In this document: positions 34,671 to 46,700 of the stretch, in pieces | How the letters are laid out: each line of letters starts with the position of its first letter | How positions within the stretch are numbered: the stretch's first letter is position 1 | NCBI GenBank assembly: GCA_949358305.1 | Contig: OX442321.1 | Span: 6,909,605 to 6,969,604, forward strand | Source: Strigamia acuminata | Lineage: Eukaryota > Arthropoda > Chilopoda > Geophilomorpha > Linotaeniidae | Direction of reading: 5' to 3' | DNA length: 60,000 bases | Translations under genes and position numbers: made by a program | The notes under the pieces: generated by a model | What the model saw: only the letters and a program-made list of their open reading frames with translations | Told to the model about the DNA's origin: nothing | The model's database searches: none

Positions 34671-36845
34671 TCACAAAATGAATTTATCAATAATTAGTTC
34701 AAATATACCAATAATTAAAGACATTAAAATTGCGCCCATTAAGATTACAAAAGGTCCAATTATTTGACCAAACGACACGGGATTGAATTGATTTCCTGAA
34801 CATCCAATCAGCTTCGGAAGGTAGCGTTGAAGCTCCACTGATAAAATTCCACACTGTTTCAATAATAAACTTCTGTTAAAAAAAAAACATTATTAAACTG
34901 ATGCAATACTTTCTCAACTATGGTTTGCTACACGTAATAGCTGAAATTTGTTTACTTGTAATTGAAATATTCGGCATACGGGAAATGTTTCGAATAACCT
35001 AATGATACAGATTGTCTGTCGACGTATTGAGGTGCGACAGCAAAGGTGCAGTTGTTTCGAATGAGATGTCCCACAGCTTGAAATGTTATTATAAAACCAA
35101 ATTTTCCATTATACACCAACTCAATCCCTTCTTTTTGATCTCCAACTTTTGACACAGGCCAATTTTCATATGGTGGTTTCTATAATAAATATCTACTTTA
35201 ACTAATACACTTAAAATAAATAAAATAATACCTGGAATATTTCCTCCTCAATACTGCCCTTATGAATCACTGGCAAAAACTCATTCTTTATAAACATTTC
35301 ACCAAGGGAAGAAAAAGGGACTTTGATGTCTGTTGTTGCAAGCAAAGAAGTCAATATTGAATTGTGACTAATAAATATCAACATGGAAAAAACTACGTAG
35401 ATTCCAAAAATAAGTTTCACGCACTTCAATGATAAACTGTTAAAGTTGTCTAAATGAAAAGAAAACGTTTACTTTATTTGCATCTATTGTTCTTAAAACC
35501 ATTTAAACCTTGTAAGACAATTGGCCAACAAAGAAATAACTCGTCACTGAAATTTCGATAATGCTTTCTACGGGAAACGTAATTGGCCAAAACGTTGACT
35601 GAAATAACTAAAAGGTTTATTGCAAATACGCACAGCCACATTTCACCACTAAACGGTTGCAAATAAAAACTATAATTATATTCGTGCTCATCTATTTTTC
35701 TGTATATAATCTTCTGCACTTCTTGATAAAATTCTGGTGAGAAGTTTACATAGTCTCTTCTCTGTCTAGTAATGCTAATACCACAAGAAATATCAGCTGC
35801 CTAAACAAAATAAGAATATTTTAAAATTCTTAATACAACTTAAACTCAATCTGACGTATAATACACACCCCTTGCGTAAGATCACCGATCATCCCTGTCC
35901 AACTTTCATTTATAAAGGCTCCAAATTGATTATGTTTGTTCCGAATGAGTTTAAAACTTAGTTTATACAATTTATAATGTCAATCAGTTGACACACACAA
36001 GCTAATAACTTAATTCTTTTTTTATATTTTACCTTGTGTTGAATTGAGTTTTAAAAATGTTAAAAACTTCCCCAAAAAAACCTCCTAGTGTAAGTGAATT
36101 ATTTACGTAGATTAACGGATAATTTGGCGGAACCTAAAGAAAACGTTTAAAGAGTAGCCAGTTTAGCGAAAATATGCGAGTTAACTTCTTCAAAATCGTT
36201 TCTCAGATGATCTCATTTCTTCCAAAAGTAAAAAAAAAAACTACAGTCGTGCCTCGCTCGTTATAACGAATCGCAAGGGATCAGAGAAATCGATTTGTTA
36301 TAATGAAAGTTTGTTATATCAAATATTTTTAACGTGGTGTTCTAAGGTCAACCAACCAACCAACAAAAAATTCAAAAAGTTCGTTGTAATAAGGTTCGAC
36401 TGTACCTGCATTTTCGAATTTACAGAGAAACGGGTTTTGAAGAAGTAGAGCCCTTACGTACATCAACAGCTGTTATATTTATTTCCCTATCAAAAAACTG
36501 TCTTCCTCCGTCCTTTTGGATAACCCTAATCTTGTATTTTGCCAAATTTAGAATAAACACTTAAAAATTAATCACATTGAACTCAACTTACAGATTGATT
36601 ATCACAAGTTAATTGTAAAAGAGAATATCTTACATCAATTCTCTGCCATTTGTGTCCTAAATATTCAAATTCGTTCTGTAATATAAAACATTTATTGACC
36701 TGGTGAAAGAAAATTTCCCAACAACAATCGACACATGAAAATCAATTGAAATTGAAAACAAAATACTTAAACTATATGATAGGTTTATCAATATCTTACA
36801 GTAGCAACACTTTCCCGAAAACTGCCTAAAAATAAACTCAAACAT
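34671..36845 (-). CDS. Ionotropic receptor-like protein, array unit 7
   Basis: Exons 34671-34872 (M4), 34956-35179 (S2), 35232-35449 (M3), 35509-35800 (S1-end, M1, pore), 35869-35956 (S1), 36033-36133, 36462-36530, N exon 36592-36675, then a start exon with ATG at 36845 (MFEFIFRQFSGKCCYCK). Lengths and phases are as in unit 1. At the pore/M3 junction the codon becomes Asp (LQ-D-NFNSL) instead of Gly. In S1 the NGSWTG motif is changed to NESWTG. No stops interrupt the core exons. Confidence 0.8.
36242..36404. repeat. Pogo-like MITE in receptor intron, full ends
   Basis: A 163-bp copy; left end TACAGTCGTGCCTCGCTCG, inverted right end TACAGTCGAACCTTATTAC. It gives the clearest view of the terminal repeats. 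Confidence 0.7.
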
Positions 36846-37205
36846 TCTTTAAATTTGCAATTAAAAATTCTGCATGAAAAATTCTGCATGAAAAATTACC
36901 ACGGTTCGAAATTAAAGTCCTGACGGAAAATCCAACGCGGCTGCGCTGTGAACATCTTGTCTCACAACCGAGACTAAACACTAGAAATAAATTCCCTACA
37001 GTATTTCAATTTCTTACATCAGTTACTTAGCTTACGTGTGTGAAGAAGAGATACGTTTATGAGAATGCAGAGATACATATCAGCAATAGTACGGAAATAT
37101 TAGTACAATATGCGTATGAACAGCTCTAACGAAGTTACTCTAGTATCTGCTGCTTAAAACTACGCAAAGTGATACAAATTTAATGAGTTTTAAAACGTGC
37201 GTATA

Positions 37206-38688
37206 CAACCCCAAGCCAAAATATTGGAATACTTGGATTTTGTCAGTATTCCATGTTTTCAAATGGGCTAGAAACAAAAGTTTCAAAGTTAAACAAATAT
37301 CCACAAAAATACTTTGAAAACATGTTTAATTGGCTTTATTTTAAGCAAAAAAAATTTAAAAAAGGTGAGATATTTATCTCACCATCCACAAAAACGTCTG
37401 TGACAAAACATTAGAATCACAAAACTGTTGAGACAAAAAATTAGAATAATTTGCAAAAATTAGCAAAACATCATTCTACGTGACCAAATTGCCGCTAATA
37501 ACCTCAAACAATGTACACACATTATCACTAAATTAAAATTGGTGCCAACAATGACATCTCCATGGAGAAAGAGAGCAGATTGTCTAACTTAATGCAGCCG
37601 GTCGTAAACATTGATCAATTCCAACAATTATAGGGTGCAGTCAATCGGCAGTCTCCAAAACAATAAAGCAGATTACCTCTGGACAAGGACTGAACACCAT
37701 GCGGCACTATAGTGGATGAAAACGTAAAACAACACCACGAGATGACCGCAAACTTCATTCAATTGTAATGAATAACCGTTTCAAGTCATTTAAAATTCAT
37801 CATGCACAGTGGGAAAAAATGGAATAAATGTCTCCCAATGTACAACACTGTGTCGTTTACATGAATTTCAATTGGCACCTCGTGTTCCCAAACAAAAACC
37901 ACTTCTAAGCAGCAAGTAGATGAAAAGAAGACTTGAGTGATGCAAGGCAAGGATAGATTTGACCCCAGACCAATGGGCAACGATTCTCTACAGCGATGAA
38001 TCAAAATTTAACTTATATTATGGGGACCAGGGTCCACGAGTTTGGTGGGAAAAACATGAAATGTACAATAAAAACTGTTTGAAGAAGTGTGTAAAATTTC
38101 CAGCTAGTGTCATGGTGTGGGGTTGTATGGCTGCATCTGGGGTGGGGGAATTAACGTTTGTGAAAGGTACAATAAACTCTGCTGTGTATCAAGAGATACT
38201 CGACTACTTCATGATACCTTCATCAGAATCAATGTTCAGTGATGATAAATTTATTTTTCAACATGTCCTGACTCCCGCTCATGGTGTGGGCCTCTATTAC
38301 TAGTGAGCAGTGTAAGAAGTTGGTGGACTTGATGCCGCGACGAGTGAGGGCTGTGATTGATGCAAAAGGAGGACCAACCAAATACTAAATGCTATCATTC
38401 CTTAAATGAGTGGGATAGATAAGATTTCTGTCTTTTCTCACAATTATTCTAATTTTTTGTCTCAACACTTTTGTGATTCTAATGTTTTGTCACAGACGTT
38501 TTTGTGGATGGTGAGATAAATATCTCACCTTTTTTAATTTTTTTTTGCTTAAAATAAAGCCAATTAAACATGTTTTCAAAGTATTTTTGTGGATATTTGT
38601 TTAACTTTGAAACTTTTGTTTCTATCCCATTTGAGAAACATGAAATACTGACAAAATCCGAGTATTCCAATATTTTGGCTTGGGGTTG
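37206..38688 (+). mobile_element. Tc1-type transposon with long inverted repeats
   Basis: A 1,483-bp element flanked by TA (37204-37205 and 38689-38690). Ends are CAACCCCAAGCC and the inverse. Terminal inverted repeats are about 245 bp (37206-37450 and 38443-38688), unusually long compared with the 20-60 bp of many Tc1 relatives. Each repeat contains the palindrome GGTGAGATATTTATCTCACC. A decayed transposase lies between them. Confidence 0.9.
37540..38390 (+). pseudogene. Decayed Tc1-type transposase
   Basis: The N-terminal DNA-binding part (37540-37950) is broken by stops and shifts. From 37959 an open stretch keeps the family motifs TPDQWATILYSDESKFNL (first catalytic Asp in SDES) and SVMVWGCMAASGVG. 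The following FQHVLTPAH has lost the Asp normally found in the FQQDNAPAH-type motif. A frame break then precedes the C-terminal MPRRVRAVIDAKGG ending. It cannot encode an active enzyme. Confidence 0.88.
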
Positions 38689-39029
38689 TAGTTGACAAGA
38701 CATTGGTGGATACATGGCTGAAAAATTTGTAGTGAATTAGTCATGGACTGTATTGTTTCTATCCAAAGTTTGGTAATTTGTGTTCTGTTAGAACTAGAAT
38801 AAACCATGGTTTTCCAATGTGCTGTCAACTATATGTTGGTGTTAAACTATATGCACACTTTTGCAAATTTGAATTTTTTTTCTTCAGATTCTGTTAGTAT
38901 TCAGTTAGTATTCATTTGTAACGTATAAATTATCATTTATATTGGTTTGCAACTAATTCTAGGCAGTGTGCTGCCAACTTGACGCTGGAATGCACTCACC
39001 CAATTTTGCTGTATCTTAAACGGTTTAAA

Positions 39030-39200
39030 AGTACAAAATGAATGACCTTGAAGATGACCTCCTGGGTTAAATTTAAATTCACTACTGGATAGCCCACCAT
39101 CGGCTTCCTATATGACCACATCAATAGAATTCATATACGGTATCTTCAGTCATTTTCAAGAAAAAAAAGTGTTTCCAGACTTTTAACTCACCCTGTACAT
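39030..39200. repeat. Transposon end with TCTGGAAACAC terminus
   Basis: Minus-strand reading gives CAGGGTGAGTTAAAAGTCTGG at the edge (about 39194), then tcttgaaaatgactgaa and the GATGGTGGGCTATCCAGT segment. The same sequence, in the other orientation, is at 29115-29290. It carries no coding capacity. Confidence 0.55.
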
Positions 39201-39605
39201 CCACTACATCCATAAAAAAATTCAAATTTTTACCACTTTAGGAGGCAAAATTACAACCCTTTTTCGATCACGCAAAATATGTATTAGGGCAGAATGAAAA
39301 CCACAGATGTTTGTATGAAAATACTATGTTGGCTCTTCTTTTTACTATATTGACTGCTTCTACAATTTGGGTCATCAAATCAACACATATTTTTAGCAAT
39401 ATTTGGAATGATAGTCCCACTGCAGCACAACTCTAAAATCCTGACGCAGATACACAAATTGGAAACTCGAAAAAAATTTGGTTACAAATTTGGAACCTGA
39501 GAGATGTTTGGTTACAAATTTTCCACTAAACTCGCCACACCCTGACATTTAGCCCCAATACAATTTTGTCCACTGTAAGTAACTTCATTCTGTTTTATAT
39601 TTTAC

Positions 39606-39932
39606 CTTGCATTAAATTTAGCTTTAGATATATTAAAAATTTCCCCAAAATAACCTCCTACAATCACTGAATTGTTTACATCAGTCAATGAAATATTACT
39701 GCTGTATGTCATACATAAATTAACAAGTGCTAGCTTTATTTTCCTTCCAAAAAGCTAGTGTTCACTGTCCTTTTGGATATCTTTAATCTTTTTGTTTCCA
39801 TTTTAAAAATAAATTAAGTAATCTAATAATACAACTCACAGATTGATGATAAGATTGATCACAACTTAGTTGTAAAAAAGACTTTCTTGGAACAATTCTT
39901 GGCCATTTGTATCCTAAATACAAACATTCGTT
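39606..39932 (-). pseudogene. Truncated receptor, N-terminal exons only
   Basis: Keeps part of the 101-bp exon (from 39606, GGYFGEIFNISKAKF), the 69-bp exon region and the N exon 39840-39932 (ECLYLGYKWPRIVPRKSF). The S1-to-M4 exons are absent below it. The donor after the 69-bp exon is changed (GTTAAT then TT instead of GT), and the 101-bp exon is cut short. It matches the N-terminal part of unit 5, including flanking non-coding sequence. Confidence 0.75.
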
Positions 39933-40737
39933 CTGCAATATGAAACATTTAGTGATATAGAAAGAGAAAATCTCCTCATTAATCTCAACAAATAAAAGTC
40001 GATTAGACTGCACAAGAAAATACTTAAAACAAAAAAATGTATTAACTTACATGTTTGAAGCGATATAATTATGAGTACAATATGAATATACTTAAAACAG
40101 AAAGTTATCAATACCTCACAATAAATAAATACAATACTAAATAGTTGTGTCAAAATTGTGAATAGCGAGAAGTATTAACTGTGCTTCGCTCCTAATATCA
40201 CTATAATGACGATATGTATTGAAAAGCATTATCGATTTAACGAAACAGAATGTCTGACAAGCATTAAGCTGATGAAAATGTTTTGGTAAACAACACTCTT
40301 GAGAATTGCTGATAAAAAGTAAATTGAGTTTTAATGGTCTTTGTGAATTCAATTCCACGTAAGCCTACAACTTACTAAATATTTATTGCTATTCTACAAA
40401 TAGATGAAATCGAAGCTGAAATGGTTGGTCTAATTTTTTCGCCTTAATTTAACTGACCATAGGTGATTTGACTAGTTTGAGTTAACCTGTTCTGCAATAT
40501 TGAAATGCAACTGACAAAAGTAGGTGCAACAATTCAAAATGAGAGAAAGAGATATTTACAGTTAAAAATAAATTTATCAATAATTAGTTCAAATTCACAC
40601 GTGATAAATAATTGAAACAATGGGCAAATTTAGCTGAAAAGTTGTGTGAACTGTACTCAACTTAATAATATGATAAATACAATCGACAAAAGTTAGGTGC
40701 CACAATTCATAAATAATTCAACAAGTGCATATTGAAT
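39933..40737. other. Spacer with receptor leader relic
   Basis: Leader donor pattern at about 40044 (ttaacttacatgtttg), then the common spacer of the tandem unit below unit 8. No gene seen. Confidence 0.4.
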
Positions 40738-43700
40738 TCACAAACTGAATTTATCAATAATTAGCTCAAATATACAAGTAATTAAAGATATTAAAATTGC
40801 ACCCATTAAGATTACAAAAGGTCCAATTATTTGACCAAACGACACGGGATTTAATTGATTTTCTAAACATCCAGGCACCTTCGGAAAGTAACGTTGAAGC
40901 TCCACTGATAAAATTCCACACTGCTTCAATAATAAACTTCTATTTAAAAAAAAAAAACATTAATTAGACTGATGCAATAGTTTCTCAACTTTTGTGACGA
41001 TTCTACTTTTGGCTGATTTAATAGCCATTTAAAATAGGTAAACAATCGGTTTAAACAAGACGTTGCTAGGAGTAGCAACAACCTAACCGAGATAAGCTTA
41101 CAGAAGTCTGTGTAAAAATAGGAATTCATGGCTGAGCAGAAATAACTTACAGTTTTTAGTGTGACATAACATATTTATTACTGAATGATAACAATAACAA
41201 AATGGTGGGTTCTTGACGCGTGTAAACGGCGGCATCAACTGGTTGAGGATCCGGGCGAAGCCAGAGGGATACGGCTGACTTGCGGCATCGTCACAAATAT
41301 CGCTACGGAGACGTATTTGGTCCGCAGCATCGTTTATCTAAATATGCGAAGAGTCCTACGCATAAACAGGAATATTCGGCAGAATATTCCATTGTTTCAA
41401 ATGAATAAAAGTCAAGTGATTAAAATAATACAACAAATGAATTGTTATATAAATATTAATTGGGCGGGGACCGTCACGACAATTGAGAGAACGTCGCGGG
41501 AGTTGTTGAGACTCCATCCGCCAGCATGCCTTACGACGACAAGATCTCGTGATCAGGCGCCGAGTATTTAATTGTACGCTTTTAGTTCGCTATCGGTGGT
41601 ACCAACCACCAGGTAAACATTTCTATGGACTTACCGGGTTTAAAAGATATTGCCAATACAGGATTACCAATGCCCGAGTAATTTGTTTAGCACAGTGTTG
41701 TTCAACTCCTGTTCACGGGTTACTAACCTGGAGGGTACGATGGGGCGGGGACCGTCACGACGGTCGGGAGAACCATCGCGGGAGGATTTGACTCCTCCAT
41801 CCGCCAGCATGCCTTACGATGACGGGATCAGCAGATCGAGTACCGGGTAAAATATTAATCGGCCACTGCCGTTGGATTACCATTATCCAGGTAGTTATTT
41901 ATCGCAACATCTTTAGATATTACTCACGGGCTACCAACCCGGCGTGTTACCTGTGCATTAGGCCTTTACCGACTTTTAACGAGCGGAAGGACCAATCGTA
42001 GAAAGACGGGAACCTGCGTGGGTTGTTTACAACAACCATCCTGCAGCGGACTGTGGCCAGTTAGCTGAGGGACCTACTTTCATTTAGCAAGGTCGTACTG
42101 TATACGACCGTTATATTAAGCCACCGTACGAAGTCCTACTGTCCCGTAGAACAGCTGGCTAACGTTACGGGGCCATTTCATGCGAATGCATGTCTATTAC
42201 CGGAGTTAGCCTTCCCGAAATAGCCCTACAACAGCAATAACAAATAGTAATGAATACTAACTGTGGAGAGCTGAGGTGGCCTGATGTGTCGATAGAGAAT
42301 AATGAAATCAAACGATAACAATTCAACTACAGACAATATACAAGTTCAGTTATCAAGCCAGGGGGGTTAGTGGGTGAGAAACTGATGCTTATATAGTTCT
42401 GTAGAACTACTAGATTGGCGACAGCCAATCAGCGTACGAATCGGCGGATTCGTGGGTCACTAGTCCGGACCTAATATATGACTATGTCCAGATGGGCCCA
42501 GTTGGGGTCCGGAAGGGTCCGATTGGTTCCCTTCGACAGGTAAGTAATGTGGATATTGATTCAACAGAATCAACATCATCGAGTAATTAATACTTAGTTT
42601 ATGTCGAATAAAATAGTTATATTTTATTCACCGTGTCTAAATAATTATTCATCACACTTTTAGTTTTATCGAGTTTGAATTACGCGCGTTTGGTAAACAG
42701 CGCCATCTATTGTGAACATTGATAAATACGGATTTGTAATCATCACACATCCCCCGGTGACAATCATAGAGTTTACCAACTTTTTAATTGTCATTCTTAA
42801 TGTATAAGAAATGTTCACCTAATTCTATCGAATTAATCCACTTGGTAAGTATTTTATTAAACTTAATCGCGTTATTTCTTTCAGAAACTTCGTCACCCGA
42901 TTAGACTAATCGGCTTCCCTGTACAACGCAACTCCCGGTTGCTAAGCGACGGAAATGAACTCGTCCGAACATGGATACATGTTCGAGAAAACTAATTTCG
43001 ATAGAAATTTTATTTTCTCCATCAAATAAACTTCTTCACAGCTTATTAATCAACAAGATAATCAATAAAAAATAAACTTATGCAAAATTTTATTTATCGA
43101 AAATCTAAACTACTAATTTTTATTACGATTGTCATAAAAATTATTGAATTTCAACTTGAAATTCTTCAACACTTTGAACAAAGCAAAATAAACACAAAAT
43201 TTCCACAAATAATTATGAAATTTGTAAATAAATCAAACAAACATATATTAATATGATTAGTTCAAACAAAATCAAATTGAATTCGGAAAGAACAATTAAA
43301 TTGAATCCAATTTTTAATCAACTATATTCGTTAGAATATTTAAATAATTAGTTCTAATTTTAAATAAAAACTGAACACACTACTCATGAGAATACTGGAA
43401 AAATCGCAAACTCAACAAAACACTTGGAATATTTTTAGTCAAAAATATTTCCACTCAGAAAAAATAACGAATGTTAATTTTGTCCCTTTTAATCCTTCTT
43501 TTCGACGTCAGTCGAAACTTTCTCCTCCTTTTTCTCGACTTCAGCAGAAGTCAGAAAATCCGACTCTTCAGTCGCCTCTGTCGAGACGGCGGAAAACACG
43601 GCTTCCTCCGACGCTTCAATTTCCTCTGGGCTCGGAGGTGGGAACGGTAGATCCTCGAGCAACTCCGCCACGAAATCGACGACGGAAAGCAACTCTTCGG

Positions 43701-46700
43701 CGTCCTCAAACTGAGCGTCGTCCGAAGTCTCGGACTTAGACGCTGGAGGGGCGCTGGATACGTCGGTTTCGGCCGCTGGAGGATCCTCCACGGGTTTGGA
43801 CGACGCTTCCACGGCCTGTTGAAGCTTACGAGCTCGCCCTCGTGCCAAGATGTTGGTTCGTTGAACCTTGGCGATTTCTCTCGCTCGGTCGAGCGTCAGA
43901 CAACCTCGACCACGCGACATCGTTCTTGGTCGAACGATTTCCTCTTGTACCTCGCTTCCGGCGCTTTCGACAGCTTGGACAGTTTCAGTAGAAACTTCGG
44001 AGTCCTCGGATGGCGGTGGCGACTGTCGAAGGAGTTCGACTCTTACACCAGCGTTGGCTTCAGCGCGGGTCCAGGTGAGGAAACGCGGGTCGATGTACAC
44101 AGCCTCGCCGCGGCTGTTTAGAAACAATCGGCACTTGGGGCAGTGAGCCCAACATCGCTTCTCGTTAGGCTTAATGCCTTTCACCACGTGGGGCTGAACC
44201 TCCTTGCGCCATGGCTCCGAACGCGGTCGCGTTTTCCTTCCACGGCAGTTTGGACAACGCATTAGAGAAGAACCTGCGGATGCACCGCAGCACCACCCAC
44301 AGCCGACGCAAAATGGGCAGATCGTCTCCGTGGCCTGGTCCGTCACGATGTTATCGTGAGGTATTCCGGCTGCCATGTCTCGTTCGCACTGCTCCTTGCG
44401 CAGGCGGGCCTTCTCGTCCTTCTTTCTGGCTTTGTTGGCCGCTCGGTACTCGCGGTTGCGAGAAACAGGCTCCGAATAGCGCAAAGCGCCCGGCGGCGGC
44501 TCATTCCATCCGTATTCTGACGCAGAAGACTCAGCACCAGCAGGAAGATGCATAGCAGACGATGATTGTCCCGTCACAGTCGGTGCAGCCGCATTCGACG
44601 TGTTGGCAACGGTTGGCGCCACGCTTGCAGTTGGCGGCCGGAATTCTGGTGAATGCGGGGCCAACAGGACGTTGATAACGTTCGCGGGTGGATACGCCAC
44701 TTGGGCCATCGGGGCCAATTGTGCCGCCTCATAAACGGTTGGCTGTGCAGAAGTGGACGGGGCCTGCATCATCGCATTTAAGTCGAGCGGAAATCCGTCC
44801 GGATGGACGCTCAGCCAATTAAGCGTTGCGAGTTGCAGCGGCGTCAGGGCGTACATCGAGGCGGGCGCCGTCGGTATCGGTTGGGCCCTCATGTAAGCAC
44901 GTTCCGCTGAACGGCGTTGCTCGTCACTAGACGAGGTGGACGAGCTGGAGCTTTCATGACGGTGTCGCCGATGACTCCGTTTTGAACGGTGTTTACCACT
45001 TCCCATCTGCAGACACAAATAAATTATTTTATTAAAAATAATTCCACTCTAAATACTCATTCCTTGAGTCCAAAGAATTAAAACGTATTGTTCGCAACGA
45101 AAATACACAACTCGAGTTATTTATAACCCTCAACATGTGACACTAATGAGTCACATTCCCCTTGTGTTTATGACACTAGAATGGACTTGCCTGACAGCGA
45201 TTTTCATCGAAAATCGCAACTTGTAGATTTTTCAAAAGAAAAATTCTCTTTAGTTTTGTAAATTATTTAATCCAACTTCCGAGTATCGAAAGATAACTTT
45301 CGTATTAATTAATTAACACTTAGTCTAATAAATATCTCAAATCAAAAATTCACCGCTAAATAATTTATGCAAGCCTCGACCGCGACTTGATTTAAATAAT
45401 TAGTGCCCACGTACTTAAACTCAATAAATAATTATTAAATTTAACCCAACTATTCGACTGAATAGCTAAACTTCCAGAGTGATTTAATGCCGATTCACGC
45501 TTATAACAGCACGTGAATTTATAACTTTTATCGGGACGCCGATATTTTCAATTGTTGCGAACAATTTTCTAATTCTTTAGTCAAAGAATATTAACGAAAA
45601 CTACTTACAATTAGAAGCTAGTTTTCCGGGTTTGAAGTCGGCTAAATGAATTAGCGTCGAAATTCTCAAGTCGAAAAGCGAAGATGGTTGAAGGGACGAA
45701 GTCACTAGTATCCGTGTGTTTAACGAAGTGTTTGTGTGCAATGAACCCTGGGAATTTTATTCCCTATTAATTGTCGGGTTCGAGGTTTAATCACACCTCG
45801 TAAGTCTCGTACCTTCGTAATTATGCGAGATTATCACTTTTCAAAGTAATTCTCTGTATTTTGGTTAAAATACATGTAAATACGACCAAAAAATTAAAAT
45901 ATTCTACCGAATATTTAATTCATCGCAACAAATTCATATTTTTAATATAAATTTCCATAAATATCGTAATATCTTGTCCCCCGGTGTTGAGATTATAAAT
46001 CACTACACCTGTCAGACATGTGAATAATTACAGTCTTCAAGTTTTGGATAAAACTTTATCAATTCCAACAGAACTTTGAGGCTTTTCCTCGTTGTTGGTA
46101 TGGTTTTTTAAATACTGCAGTGATGTTTCGCACGAAATTTTCATCTGCATATTTAGGATTTGGTTTTCGTTCTCGTCGTGGACGAGTGCTAGTTCGTGGA
46201 ACTACCGGTTGGGGTTTGCGGGGTTTTCGAGGTGGTTTCTTTGGAACTTCGCCTCTTTTTAACGCCGCTTTCTTTTCTATAGCAGTTAATCGTTGTCTAT
46301 GTCTATGTTTAGACTTAATGGGCGCAGATTTGTCAATTTGCACCGAAGTTGAGTCGGATAATTCCATTGGAATTTCTGAAGAAGTTTCAGGAATTAATTC
46401 CATTTCTTCAGCATCCGGAAGTTGATTACTCTCGTCCATCCATTTAGGATTTTCTTGAGGCGAGTAAGAGGCGGACTTTTGTCCTACTTTCCAAGTCTCA
46501 ATCGGGTATGAGAGCGTATAGGGGTACAACGCTTTAATGTTCACTGATTTTTCGATCGAACCATCAGATAATTTGCGTAATTTATACGCTCCGCCTGGAA
46601 GTACTTTAGTAATTTCCCACGGACCATCTCTCTTCTCCGCGAAACCAGCAGAAATATTTTTATCTGCGCACGAGAGAATGTGAGTTTGTTTCCAAACTAA

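Noticed and set aside
41185-42001. Plus-strand open frames in the 3' LTR of element F (128, 80, 66 and 60 codons), repeated in the 5' LTR at 53815-54631
   Set aside because: They are identical because the LTRs are identical, lie antisense to gag/pol, overlap one another and show no protein-like motifs.
43489-45018. Extra ORF of element F as an envelope gene
   Set aside because: No signal peptide, transmembrane segment or fusion-peptide-like stretch; the cysteine spacing suggests metal binding instead.
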